A DNA stretch of 64,000 nt from Saccharopolyspora_C sp040643635 (GTDB lineage Bacteria; Actinomycetota; Actinomycetes; Mycobacteriales; Pseudonocardiaceae): the NCBI RefSeq assembly GCF_040643635.1, contig NZ_JBEYUS010000012.1:1-64000 (forward strand), written 5' to 3'. This document shows positions 50,062 to 58,734 of this stretch, in pieces. Both the position numbers and the translations under genes were made by a program. The notes beneath the pieces were generated by a model that saw only the letters and a program-made list of their open reading frames with translations, was not told the DNA's origin and ran no database searches. How positions within the stretch are numbered: the stretch's first letter is position 1; every line of letters begins with the position of its first letter.

Positions 50062-50942
50062 GCGAAGTCCTTCGTCAGTCTCCGTAAGAACGCTTCGGTC
50101 TCGCTGATCGACAACGCCTTCATTGTCAGCTCGTCGAACACCTGGCGGAAGACCTCCACGACATCGGGTTCTTCGAGGCAACTACCGCCCGACTGGTTCT
50201 CCACGTAAACGACCCCAGGATCATCGGCGTTCGCGAAGTCAACCAGGTGAAACGAGCCGAGCTGCCCTCGATGAGGACCGCCACCCAAAGCCATGACCTG
50301 CAAGGTCACTTGCGGGTTCGTGCAGAACGTCGCCAGTCTCTCGATCTGCTCGAACATCACTTCCTGGGAGCCGATCTCCCGGCGGAGCGCAGACTCATCG
50401 ATGATCGCGTGCAGGGTCAGCTGCTCACCGTCCCTGGTCAATGCGTCTCTTCGCCTCAGTCGGGCCGCTGCCTGCTCCTCCAAATGAGACTTCGAGGCTG
50501 ACGAACCATCGCGGAGAACCGCGTCCGCGTACCTCCGCGTCTGCAAGATCCCCGGGACGAAGCCGAGGTCCCACTCGCGGATCTCGCTGGCTCCCCATTC
50601 GAGGCCGACGTAGAGGGAGAACCACTCGGGGATGGCCTGGTTGCCGTCCCACCAGCCCTTCTGCTTGGCGACGTCGGCCAGCCGGAGGTACCAGTCGATG
50701 CGCTCGGCGGGCACGCCGAGGAACGGGAGCATGATCTCCAGGTCCGGTCCGCTGATCGCGTTCCGCATGCTCTCCATGTGCGCGATCTTGCCCTGGCCGC
50801 AGCGGAGCCTGGCCGCGATGTCGCTCTGCTTCAGGCCCGCGGATTCGCGCAACCGGCGGATCTCCTGGGCCAGCCAGCGGCGCCCCACGGTCGGGCTGAT
50901 CGGCTGCGGACCGACCGGGTCGTGGCCGGCTTGCTCGTGCAT
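50058..50942 (-). CDS. XRE-family regulator with DUF5753 domain
   Basis: A 294-residue regulator. Residues about 20-78 form the HTH (WLAQEIRRLRESAGLKQSDIAARLRCGQGKIAHMES), and the rest is the DUF5753 ligand/interaction domain (EIREWDLGFVPGILQTRRYADAV, LHAIIDESALRREIG, GSFHLVDF). It is co-translated with the DUF397 protein. GGGGAGAG precedes the ATG. The intergenic region on its 5' side holds two palindromes suited for autoregulation. Confidence 0.93.
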   Translation of the reverse strand: MHEQAGHDPVGPQPISPTVGRRWLAQEIRRLRESAGLKQSDIAARLRCGQGKIAHMESMRNAISGPDLEIMLPFLGVPAERIDWYLRLADVAKQKGWWDGNQAIPEWFSLYVGLEWGASEIREWDLGFVPGILQTRRYADAVLRDGSSASKSHLEEQAAARLRRRDALTRDGEQLTLHAIIDESALRREIGSQEVMFEQIERLATFCTNPQVTLQVMALGGGPHRGQLGSFHLVDFANADDPGVVYVENQSGGSCLEEPDVVEVFRQVFDELTMKALSISETEAFLRRLTKDFA

Positions 50943-50990
50943 CGGGTGCTCTCCCCTGCCGTTCCGGTGCGGTCGCCGATCCGGGCGCGA

Positions 50991-51038
50991 AGATCACCCG
51001 ACGGTGATCTATGCGAGCAAGATTCACTAAGTAATCTT
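50991..51038. promoter_or_regulatory. Paired palindromes between the XRE gene and a divergent small gene
   Basis: AGATCACC-CGAC-GGTGATCT (50991-51010) is a perfect 8-bp inverted repeat. AAGATT and AATCTT (51019-51024, 51033-51038) form a second inverted repeat 8 bases further on, in an AT-rich stretch. Both lie between divergent starts at 50942 and 51114 and are good operator candidates. Confidence 0.6.
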
Positions 51039-51113
51039 TACACAGCGCTCCGTGATCATTCGAGCACACAACGTACCCGGCGGCTTCGCCCCGACATCAC
51101 CAGGAGGTCCCCC

Positions 51114-51425
51114 ATGCGCTGCGGCATCGCCCTCTACGAGATCCGCAACCCCGATTCGCGCTGCGCCTACGAGCAGCTGATCTGCCTCGGCGAGCTCCCC
51201 GGCGACGACCAGCCCGCCGTGTGGCGGGACTGCCTCACCGCGTGGGGCCTGGCCCAGCTGCGCGCGCACGACTGCCGCTTCGGCCGGTACTTCGCGGCGG
51301 TGCTGCCGCTTGACGAGGAGGGTGCCCCCGACGACGCGGCCGCGGACCTGCTGCTGGAGCAGGACGTGCCGCCGGCGGAGCGGCACTTCGCGTGGTCCGG
51401 CTACGAGGAACTTGTCCCGGCCTGA
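51114..51425 (+). CDS. Small hypothetical protein divergent from the XRE gene
   Basis: A 103-residue acidic protein with AGGAGG well placed before the ATG. Sequence features: MRCGIALYEIRNPDSRCAYEQLI, AVWRDCLTAWGLAQLRAHDCRFGRYFAAVLPL and a C-terminal WSGYEELVPA. It has four cysteines and no membrane segment. No family is recognised. It shares a control region with the XRE/DUF397 pair and its last 25 bases overlap the convergent pgsA end. Confidence 0.65.
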   Translation: MRCGIALYEIRNPDSRCAYEQLICLGELPGDDQPAVWRDCLTAWGLAQLRAHDCRFGRYFAAVLPLDEEGAPDDAAADLLLEQDVPPAERHFAWSGYEELVPA

Positions 51426-52018
51426 GCGGAGCGGGCCGCCGCGCGCAGGCGCTGCAGGACGGTGAGCGCGGAGAGCGCCGCGAGCAACCACACCGCCACG
51501 TCCAGCACGTAGGGCACGCCGAGCCCGTGCAGCCCGGTGCCGACCAGCACGAGCACGAACCGCTCGGCCCGCTCGGCGAGGCCGCCGTCGGCGCTGAGCC
51601 CGTTCGCCTCGGCACGGGCCTTCACGTACGAGGTGACCTGCGCGCCCACCAGGCACAGCAGCAGCCCGACGCCGAGCGGCCGATCCCCCTCCACGACCAG
51701 CGCCCACCACACCAGCGCCCCGAACAGGGCGCCGTCGGCGATGCGGTCGCACCCGGCGTCGAGCACGCCGCCGAACGCGGAGGACCCGCCGCCGGCGCGG
51801 GCCATCGCCCCGTCGAGCAGGTCGAACAGCAGGAACACGGTGACCACGACGGTGCCGGTGAACAGCTCGCCGCGCGGGAAGAACCAGAGCGCGGACGCGA
51901 CGCCGGCGACCGTGCCGATGACGGTGACGGCGTTCGGCGTGAGCCCCGCCCGGACCAGCGCTGCGCCGATCGGGTGCGTCCAGCGGGAGATCGAAGCCCG
52001 CGCGAAGATGTTGAGCAT
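51401..52018 (-). CDS. pgsA: Phosphatidylinositol phosphate synthase
   Basis: CDP-alcohol phosphatidyltransferase of 205 residues with about six transmembrane helices. The catalytic signature D-x2-DG-x2-AR-x8-G-x3-D-x3-D is present as DLLDGAMARAGGGSSAFGGVLDAGCD. THPIGAALVRAGLTPNAVTVIGT and SYVKARAEANGLSADGGLAERAER match the actinobacterial PIP synthase (mycobacterial PgsA1), which makes the precursor of phosphatidylinositol. ATG 52018 was chosen over upstream starts by comparison with that family. The acyltransferase and pimA that normally follow it are not here. Confidence 0.9.
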   Translation of the reverse strand: MLNIFARASISRWTHPIGAALVRAGLTPNAVTVIGTVAGVASALWFFPRGELFTGTVVVTVFLLFDLLDGAMARAGGGSSAFGGVLDAGCDRIADGALFGALVWWALVVEGDRPLGVGLLLCLVGAQVTSYVKARAEANGLSADGGLAERAERFVLVLVGTGLHGLGVPYVLDVAVWLLAALSALTVLQRLRAAARSAQAGTSSS

Positions 52019-52155
52019 CGCCTGTTCCGCCAGCCGCCTAGCGCACCGAATCCACGGTGCCTGTTGTTCACCTGGCAGCGTATCCGTAGCCGAGGCGCTG
52101 ATCGGACGGCAGGCGAGTCGCCACACCGCCGGTGAACCGCATCACAGCCGGAATG

Positions 52156-52169
52156 GTTGAACGTTCAAC
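52156..52169. promoter_or_regulatory. Palindromic operator candidate upstream of the YceI gene
   Basis: GTTGAACGTTCAAC is a perfect 14-bp palindrome 52 bases before the YceI start, the size and form of a MarR-type operator. No regulator gene is adjacent. Confidence 0.6.
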
Positions 52170-52221
52170 ACCGTTGCACGGTGCAGCAACCACCCGCACC
52201 ACCGTTTCAGGAGAAGGCCAC

Positions 52222-52764
52222 ATGAGCACTGCCACCACGATCCCCGGTTACGTCGTCGGCACCTGGGACATCGACAGCGTGCACTCCGACATCGAGTTCA
52301 CCCTGCGCCACCTGGGCGTCGGTCGCTCCCGCGGCCGCTTCGACGGCTTCAGCGGCGAGATCGTCACCGCCGAGAACCCCCTCGACTCCTCGGTGACCGC
52401 GGACATCGACCCGGCCACGATCAACACCGGCAACGGCGACCGCGACGCGCACGTGCGCAACAGCGACTTCCTGGACGTGGAGAAGTTCCCGAAGGCGGGC
52501 TTCCGCTCCACCGGCATCCGCCAGGACGGCAGCGACTACGTCATCGACGGCGAGTTCACCCTGCACGGCGTGACCAAGCCGGTGTCGCTGGCGGCCGAGC
52601 TCGGCGGCTTCACCGACAACGGCCAGGGCGGCACCCTGCTCGGCATCTCCGCCTCCACCACGATCAACCGCACCGACTTCGGCGTCGGCCCCGAGGGCGG
52701 CGCCATGCTGGGCGAGAAGGTCAAGATCACCCTGGAGATCGAGGCCAACCTCCGCGCCGAGTGA
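52222..52764 (+). CDS. YceI-family lipid/polyisoprenoid-binding protein
   Basis: A 180-residue lipocalin-like beta-barrel of the YceI family. GTWDIDSVHSDIEFTLRHLGVGRSRGRF, ATINTGNGDRDAHVRNSDFLDVEKFP, FTLHGVTKPVSL and NRTDFGVG are the conserved blocks. There is no signal peptide, so it is cytoplasmic, as in many actinobacteria. GGAGAAGG precedes the ATG. It lies between HIT/thrS and pgsA, which are normally adjacent, and ends at a very strong terminator. Confidence 0.92.
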   Translation: MSTATTIPGYVVGTWDIDSVHSDIEFTLRHLGVGRSRGRFDGFSGEIVTAENPLDSSVTADIDPATINTGNGDRDAHVRNSDFLDVEKFPKAGFRSTGIRQDGSDYVIDGEFTLHGVTKPVSLAAELGGFTDNGQGGTLLGISASTTINRTDFGVGPEGGAMLGEKVKITLEIEANLRAE

Positions 52765-52772
52765 GCACCCCT

Positions 52773-52825
52773 CGGACACGACGAAAGGCCGAGGACGCGA
52801 TGTCCTCGGCCTTCGTCGTGTCCGG
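52773..52825 (+). terminator. Strong terminator after the YceI gene
   Basis: CGGACACGACGAAAGGCCGA continues to GGAC and then finds its complement after a five-base loop, giving a stem of about 24 bp with one single-base bulge, just past the stop. Confidence 0.88.
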
Positions 52826-53031
52826 GGTCCGTTCTTGCGCCGAGAGGGCCGGCACCGGCGATTCACATCGAGCAAGAACATCGGAACGTTACGACGACGC
52901 GGCGAAATTGCCCCGCTAAGACCATTTTCTCCCCGAACGGTAACAACCCTCCGTGATCGATCGACATCGTGTTACGGAGCGCGCACATGGGGTGCGCACG
53001 CAGCGCCCGGAGTTCGGGCGGAAATGAGAAA

Positions 53032-53763
53032 ATGGACATGAGTCAGTCGTTCAACACTTCGGCCACTCCACCGCAGTCCCCGCAGGGAATGCCACCGGGG
53101 ACACCGCCGAAGCAGAAGGTCAAGAAATGGCCGTGGATCGTCGGCGGCATCGCGGTTCTGGCCCTGATCGGCGCGATCAGCTCAGGCGGTTCGACGGAAC
53201 CGACCGCACCCGCAGCGCTGCCGAACAGCCCCGCGCCCGCGACGGCCGTCGTCGACGTCACGCTTCCCGACCTCGCGGGGAAGAACGGCCAGATCGCGCT
53301 CGACGAGTTGGCCGCGCTCGGCCTGACCGCCGTGACGCCCGCCGGTCAGGACCACGGCGGGAGCATGGTCGTGCTGCCTGCGAATTGGACCGTCGTGAAG
53401 ATCGAGCCTGCGCCGGGCACCGTCGTGAAATCCGATTCCACCGTCGTCGTGACCATGACCAAGAACGGTCAGAACGCCGCCACCGACGGGGCTGGGAACG
53501 ACGCGCGAGAATCGACGAATTCCGGCATCGGCGACGGGACCTACGTGGTCGGCACCGACATCGAACCCGGGACTTACAGGTCCGCCGGCCCGTCCAGTTC
53601 CGTCGTTCCCATGTGCTACTGGGCACGCCTGAAGGACACTTCGGGTGAATTCGACTCGATCATCGCGAACAACGTCGGCGAAGGACCCGCCACCGTCACC
53701 ATCCAGGACGGCGACGGGGCGTTCGAGATCCGCGGTTGCAAGCCTTTCGAGAAGACCGGCTGA
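53032..53763 (+). CDS. Membrane-anchored PASTA-domain protein with a distinct C-terminal domain
   Basis: A 243-residue protein: Pro-rich cytoplasmic head, one transmembrane helix at about 34-50, a Pro/Ala linker, a PASTA-like domain at 74-145 (TLPDLAGKNGQIALDELAALGL, NWTVVKIEPAPGTVV), then a separate domain at 163-238. This last domain has two cysteines (GTYVVGTDIEPGTYRS, CYWARLKDTS, DGAFEIRGC). PASTA units bind peptidoglycan precursors in Ser/Thr kinases and PBPs, but no kinase domain is present. ATG 53032 is not strongly supported by a ribosome binding site. Confidence 0.75.
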   Translation: MDMSQSFNTSATPPQSPQGMPPGTPPKQKVKKWPWIVGGIAVLALIGAISSGGSTEPTAPAALPNSPAPATAVVDVTLPDLAGKNGQIALDELAALGLTAVTPAGQDHGGSMVVLPANWTVVKIEPAPGTVVKSDSTVVVTMTKNGQNAATDGAGNDARESTNSGIGDGTYVVGTDIEPGTYRSAGPSSSVVPMCYWARLKDTSGEFDSIIANNVGEGPATVTIQDGDGAFEIRGCKPFEKTG

Positions 53764-53817
53764 GTTCGTCGTTCCTCGCCTCGCCCATTCTCAGCGGGCG
53801 AGGCGAGGACGACCCGG

Positions 53818-54381
53818 TCAGGCGTGCCAGGCTTCGGCGAGGAGGCGGCGGGTGTCGCCGAGGAGTTGGGGCAGGACCTTCGTGTGGCCGATGACCGGCA
53901 TGAAGTTCGCGTCCCCGCCCCAGCGCGGCACCACGTGCTGGTGCAGGTGCGCGGCGATGCCCGCGCCCGCCACCGGCCCCTGGTTGAGGCCGATGTTGAA
54001 CCCGTGCGGCGCCGACACCTCGCGGATCACCCGCATCGCGCGCTTCGTGAACACCGCGACCGCCGTCGTCTCCTCGTCGGAGAGCTCCGTGTAGTCCGCA
54101 ACGTGCCGGTACGGCAGCACCATCAGGTGCCCCGGGTTGTACGGGTAGAGGTTGAGGATCGCGAAGACCAGCTCGTCCCGGGCCACGATCAGCGTGTCCT
54201 CGTCCGGCAGGCCCGACTCCAGCAACCGGCAGAACGGGCAGCCCTCGCTGGCCTCGCCCTCCGGCTTGTTCTCGCCCTGGATGTAGGCCATCCGGTGCGG
54301 GGTCCACAGCCGTTGCAGCGCGTCCGGCACGCCGATGCCGCGCTGCTCGGAGTACTGGACCCCGCTGTCGTCGGACGTCAC
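53818..54381 (-). CDS. HIT-family nucleotide hydrolase/phosphorylase
   Basis: A 187-residue histidine-triad protein. HLHQHVVPRW is the catalytic triad, NLYPYNPGHLMVLPYRH the nucleotide-binding block and CPFC a zinc pair. Mycobacterial Rv2613c, in the same place after thrS, is an Ap4A phosphorylase, so the same activity is likely here. The GTG overlaps the thrS stop (GTGA). Confidence 0.92.
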   Translation of the reverse strand: MTSDDSGVQYSEQRGIGVPDALQRLWTPHRMAYIQGENKPEGEASEGCPFCRLLESGLPDEDTLIVARDELVFAILNLYPYNPGHLMVLPYRHVADYTELSDEETTAVAVFTKRAMRVIREVSAPHGFNIGLNQGPVAGAGIAAHLHQHVVPRWGGDANFMPVIGHTKVLPQLLGDTRRLLAEAWHA

Positions 54382-56459
54382 TCGGCCTCCGCCCCGGTCG
54401 CCAGCTCCGGCTGGAAGACGTCCGCGGTCGGCGAGGCGTTCTCGCGGCGCTCCACCCAGCGGCCGATGGCGGCCACCGCCTCCGCCACCGGCACCCCGTT
54501 GATCTGGGTGCCGTCGCGGAACCGGAACGACACCGCACCGGCCTCCACGTCCTTGCCGCCCGCCAGCAGCAGGAACGGCACCTTCTGCGTGGTGTGGTTG
54601 CGGATCTTCTTCTGCATCCGGTCGTCGCCGTGGTCGACCTCCGCGCGAATCCCCTTGGCGCGCAACGACTTCACCACGTCGACGAGGTGGTCGGCGTGCT
54701 CGTCGGCGATCGGGATGCCCACCACCTGCACCGGGGACAACCAGGCCGGGAACGCGCCCGCGTAGTGCTCGGTGAGCACGCCGAAGAACCGCTCGATGGA
54801 GCCGAACAGCGCCCGGTGGATCTTGATGGGGCGCTGCTTGGCGCCGTCCTTGCCGGTGTACTCCAGGTCGAACCGGTCCGGCAGGTGGTAGTCCACCTGG
54901 ATCGTGGACATCTGCCAGCTGCGGCCCAGCGCGTCCCGCGCCTGCACGGAGATCTTCGGCCCGTAGAACGCGGCGCCACCCGGGTCCGGCACCAGCTCCA
55001 GGCCGGAGGACTCCGCCGCCTCGCGCAGCGCGTCGGTGGCCACCCGCCAGCTCTCGTCGTCGCCGACGTACTTCTCGTCGTTGCGGGTCGACAGCTCCAG
55101 GTAGAAGTCCTCCAGGCCGTAGTCGCGCAGCAGGTCCAGCACGAACGACAGCAACGACTTCAGCTCGTCCTGCAGCTGCTCCGGCATGCAGTAGATGTGC
55201 GCGTCGTCCTGGGTCATGCCGCGCACCCGGGTCAGGCCGTGCACCACGCCGGACTTCTCGTACCGGTACACCGAGCCGAACTCGAACAGCCGCAGCGGCA
55301 GCTCCCGGTAGGACCGCCCGCGGGACCGGAAGATCAGGTTGTGGAACGGGCAGTTCATCGGCTTCAAGTAGTAGTCCTGGCCCGCCTTGCGCAGCACGCC
55401 GTTCTCGTCGCGCTCCTCGTCGAGGTGCATCGCCGGGAACATGCCGTCCTTGTACCAGTCGAGGTGCCCGGAGGTCTCGAACAAGGTGCCCTTGGTGATG
55501 TGCGGGGTGTTCACGAACTCGTAGCCGGCGGCCTCGTGGCGGCGGCGCGAGTAGTCCTCCAGCTCGCGCCGGATGATGCCGCCCTTCGGGTGGAACACCG
55601 GCAGCCCGGAACCGACCTCCTCCGGGAACGAGAACAGGTCCAGCTCGGCGCCCAGCCTGCGGTGGTCGCGGCGCTCGGCCTCGGCCAGCCACTCCAGGTG
55701 CTCGGCCAGCGCCTCCTTCGACTCCCACGCGGTGCCGTAGACGCGCTGCAGCTGCTGGTTGTTCTGGTCGCCGCGCCAGTAGGCGGCGGCCACCCGGGTC
55801 AGCTTGAACGCGGGGATGAACTTGGTGTGCGGCACGTGCGGGCCGCGGCACAGGTCGCCCCAGACGACCTCGCCGTGCCGGTCGATGTTGTCGTAGACGG
55901 TGAGCTCACCGGCGCCGACCTCCATCACCTCGCTGGTGTCCACCTCGTCCGCACCGGACTTGAGGTCGACCAGCTCCAGCTTGTACGGCTCGTTCGCCAG
56001 CTCCTCGCGGGCGGCCTCCAGCGAGTCGAGGCGGCGGCGGGAGAACTTCTGCCCGGACTTGATGAGCTGCTTCATGCGCTTCTCCAGCGCCTGCAGGTCC
56101 TCCGGGGTGAACGGGCGGTCCACGTCGAAGTCGTAGTAGAAGCCGTCCTTGACGGGCGGGCCGATGCCGAGCTTCGCGTCCGGGAACTGCTGCTGCACCG
56201 CCTGCGCCAGCACGTGCGCGGCCGAGTGGCGGATGACGCTGCGCCCGGCCTCGGTGTCGGCGGCGACCGGCTCGACCTCCACGTCGGACTCCGGCGCCCA
56301 CGCGAGGTCGCGCAGCTCGCCGTCCTCGTCGCGGACCACGACGATCGCCTGCGGCCCCTGGCCGGGCAGGCCCGCTTCGGCGACGGCGGCGGCAGCGGTA
56401 GTGCCCGCCGGCACCTTCACCCTGGTGACCTGCTGGGCTTCGGGCGGCTGAACGGACAC
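54378..56459 (-). CDS. thrS: Threonyl-tRNA synthetase
   Basis: A 693-residue class II enzyme: N-terminal TGS domain, editing domain with HSAAHVLAQAV and HGEVVWGDLCRGPHV, catalytic core with KPMNCPFHNLIF (zinc ligand Cys), RLFEFGSVYRYEKSG and RGMTQDDAHIYC, and motif 3 HRALFGSIERFFGVL. A C-terminal anticodon-binding domain ends the protein. GTG 56459 with GAGGAG upstream was chosen. First gene of the thrS-HIT pair. Confidence 0.97.
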   Translation of the reverse strand: MSVQPPEAQQVTRVKVPAGTTAAAAVAEAGLPGQGPQAIVVVRDEDGELRDLAWAPESDVEVEPVAADTEAGRSVIRHSAAHVLAQAVQQQFPDAKLGIGPPVKDGFYYDFDVDRPFTPEDLQALEKRMKQLIKSGQKFSRRRLDSLEAAREELANEPYKLELVDLKSGADEVDTSEVMEVGAGELTVYDNIDRHGEVVWGDLCRGPHVPHTKFIPAFKLTRVAAAYWRGDQNNQQLQRVYGTAWESKEALAEHLEWLAEAERRDHRRLGAELDLFSFPEEVGSGLPVFHPKGGIIRRELEDYSRRRHEAAGYEFVNTPHITKGTLFETSGHLDWYKDGMFPAMHLDEERDENGVLRKAGQDYYLKPMNCPFHNLIFRSRGRSYRELPLRLFEFGSVYRYEKSGVVHGLTRVRGMTQDDAHIYCMPEQLQDELKSLLSFVLDLLRDYGLEDFYLELSTRNDEKYVGDDESWRVATDALREAAESSGLELVPDPGGAAFYGPKISVQARDALGRSWQMSTIQVDYHLPDRFDLEYTGKDGAKQRPIKIHRALFGSIERFFGVLTEHYAGAFPAWLSPVQVVGIPIADEHADHLVDVVKSLRAKGIRAEVDHGDDRMQKKIRNHTTQKVPFLLLAGGKDVEAGAVSFRFRDGTQINGVPVAEAVAAIGRWVERRENASPTADVFQPELATGAEAE

Positions 56460-56583
56460 GATGACTCCTCGTGAAGAGCGGTCGCCGGAGGGGCGACCCG
56501 CGGATGAACCGGCTGGCACTTGCCCTTTCGATGCTATCGGCCGCACGCCAGCCGTTTTCCGCCCCTGCCCGGCGCGGACGGGT

Positions 56584-58734
56584 TCAGCCGAGATCACCTT
56601 CCGCGATCATCGCCTCGATCTCCATCGCGGAGGCGAGCCCGCCCGCGCACGGCCCGATCACACCGCCCACGCCGAGCGCGCGCAGCCGGTTCGCCTGCTC
56701 GAGGGTGCGCACCCCGCTGCCGACGACGTGCAGGCCCAGCAGCCGCGCCGAACCGACCAGGCTGGACACCAGGTGCTCGTCCAGCGGGTCCGGCCCGCCC
56801 GGATCGGCGAACGAGTCCAGGTAGCCGCCGGTGAGCCGCACCGCGCACAGCGGCAGCCCGCGCAGCCGGGACACCTCCCGGTGGTCGTGGCCGAAGTCGT
56901 GCACGCCCAGCGTCAGGCCCATCTCGGCGAAGATCTCCAGCGCGTCGATCGGATCGCCGTGCTGGTCGAACAACGCCGTCTCCGGCACTCCGATGATCAG
57001 CTTGCTGGCGGACAGGCCGCTGTCGGCGAGGATGCGGCGCATGTCCGCGACCAGCTCCGGGTCCCGCAGCTGGCGCGCCGACAGGTCCACGGCCGCCACC
57101 GGCCCGCGGTCGCCGAACCGCTCCTGCCAGTGCACGGCGTGCGCGCACACCTGCTCCAGCATCCAGGTGCCGAGCCGGGTGATCAGGCCGGTCTCCTCGG
57201 CCAGGCCGAGGAAGTCCTCCGCGTCCAGCTCGCCGAACTCCGGGTGGTCCCAGCGCAGGTGCGCCCGCACGCCCACCAGCGAGGCGTCGTCCAGCCACAC
57301 CACCGGCTCGTACTCCACGTACAGCTCGTGCTCGTGCAGCGCGGTCGGCATCGCCGCCGACAGGTGGAACCGCTCCTTGGCCGCCGCGTTGTGCGCCGGG
57401 TCGAACAGCGCCCACTGCGCCCGGCCCTCGTTCTTCGCGCGGTACAGGGTGATGTCGGCGTCCTGCAGCAGCTCGTCCGGGCCGGTGGCGGCGACCGCGG
57501 TCTCCACCACGCCGACGCTGGCCGACGCGGTGAGCAGGTGGCCGCACACCGACACCGGGCGGGTCACCTCCGCCAGCATGTGCTCGACGATCTCCACCAG
57601 CCGCGCCGCGCCCTGCGAATCGGGGATGAGCACCACGAACTCGTCGCCGCCCATCCGCGCCGCCAGCCCCGACTCCAAGGTCGCCAGCGCGTTGAGCCGT
57701 TGCGCCATCGCGCGCAGCAGCTCGTCGCCGACCGGGTGCCCGAGGCTGTCGTTGATCGCCTTGAAGCCGTCCAGGTCGAAGTAGCACAACCCGACGCGGC
57801 GGCCCGGGAACACCGGTTCCAGCGCCGCGTCCAAGGTGGTCTTGAGCAGGGTGCGGTTCGCCAGCCCCGTCAGCGGATCGTGCGTGGCCTGCCTGCGGAA
57901 CTGCTCCTGGAGCATGTGCCGGTGCGTGATGTCCTCGTAGAGCAGCACCTGGTAGTCCGGCGCGCCGTGCGAGTCGCGCACCAGCGAGGCCGACACCTGC
58001 GTCCAGATGTGCGCGCCGTCGGCGCCGCTGAGCCGCGTCTCCGACTGGAACCGGTCCACCTCGCCCACCGACAGCGCCTCGACGTTCTCCACCAGGTCGT
58101 CCACCCAGTCCGGGTCGGCGAGGTCGAAGACGCTGCGGCCCACCAGGTCCCGGCAGACCTGCTCGAAGATGCCCTCCATCGGCGAGTTGACCTCTTCGAT
58201 GATGCCGTCGAGCGTGACGATCGCGATGCCCAGCGCTGAGGACGTGAACACCGCGCGGAAGGAGGCCTCGCTGGCGCGCAGCGCTTCCTCCGCCGCGTCC
58301 CTGGCCTGCAGCACAGCGCGCTTGATGACCTCCTGCTCGTCGAGGGTCTGCTCCCGCAGCTGCCCCGCGTAGGCGGCGGCGACGGCGCCCAGCACGGGCA
58401 CCAGGTCGCCCGGCGCGGCCTGCGCGGGCCGCAGCTTCGGCAGTTCGGAACCGAGCATCCACAGCGTCCGGTCCAGCGCGGCGGGCCCGGTGAAGTGGAT
58501 GCGCACCAGCCGCGCGCCGAGCTCGGCGGCGGCGTGCAGCAGCCGCTCCTCGTCACCGAAGGCGTCGAGCAGCGCATCGAGCCGCTCCAGCAGGAAGCCC
58601 TCGATGTCGGCGCGCGCCAGCGGCACGTAGCTGGTGCGGATGATCTCGCGGGTCCAGCGGCGGACGAACTCGGTCCGGTCCGCGGCCGAGTCGGCGCCGG
58701 AACCGTTCCCGGGGCCCTCGGAGGCTCCGATCAT
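56584..58734 (-). CDS. GGDEF protein with PAS domain and degenerate EAL domain
   Basis: A 716-residue c-di-GMP-type signalling protein without transmembrane segments. N-terminal helical domain (1-150), PAS domain (about 155-275; SEASFRAVFTSSALGIAIVTLDGII), diguanylate cyclase domain with intact GGDEF at 362-366 and DLDGFKAINDSLGH, then an EAL-type domain from about 455. The EAL signature is replaced by RAH at 490-492 and the later metal-binding blocks are also altered, so phosphodiesterase activity is probably lost. No RxxD I-site precedes GGDEF. Start codon is weakly supported. Confidence 0.9.
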   Translation of the reverse strand: MIGASEGPGNGSGADSAADRTEFVRRWTREIIRTSYVPLARADIEGFLLERLDALLDAFGDEERLLHAAAELGARLVRIHFTGPAALDRTLWMLGSELPKLRPAQAAPGDLVPVLGAVAAAYAGQLREQTLDEQEVIKRAVLQARDAAEEALRASEASFRAVFTSSALGIAIVTLDGIIEEVNSPMEGIFEQVCRDLVGRSVFDLADPDWVDDLVENVEALSVGEVDRFQSETRLSGADGAHIWTQVSASLVRDSHGAPDYQVLLYEDITHRHMLQEQFRRQATHDPLTGLANRTLLKTTLDAALEPVFPGRRVGLCYFDLDGFKAINDSLGHPVGDELLRAMAQRLNALATLESGLAARMGGDEFVVLIPDSQGAARLVEIVEHMLAEVTRPVSVCGHLLTASASVGVVETAVAATGPDELLQDADITLYRAKNEGRAQWALFDPAHNAAAKERFHLSAAMPTALHEHELYVEYEPVVWLDDASLVGVRAHLRWDHPEFGELDAEDFLGLAEETGLITRLGTWMLEQVCAHAVHWQERFGDRGPVAAVDLSARQLRDPELVADMRRILADSGLSASKLIIGVPETALFDQHGDPIDALEIFAEMGLTLGVHDFGHDHREVSRLRGLPLCAVRLTGGYLDSFADPGGPDPLDEHLVSSLVGSARLLGLHVVGSGVRTLEQANRLRALGVGGVIGPCAGGLASAMEIEAMIAEGDLG

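Noticed and set aside
54594..56474. 626-codon plus-strand frame opposite thrS
   Set aside because: Antisense shadow of thrS.
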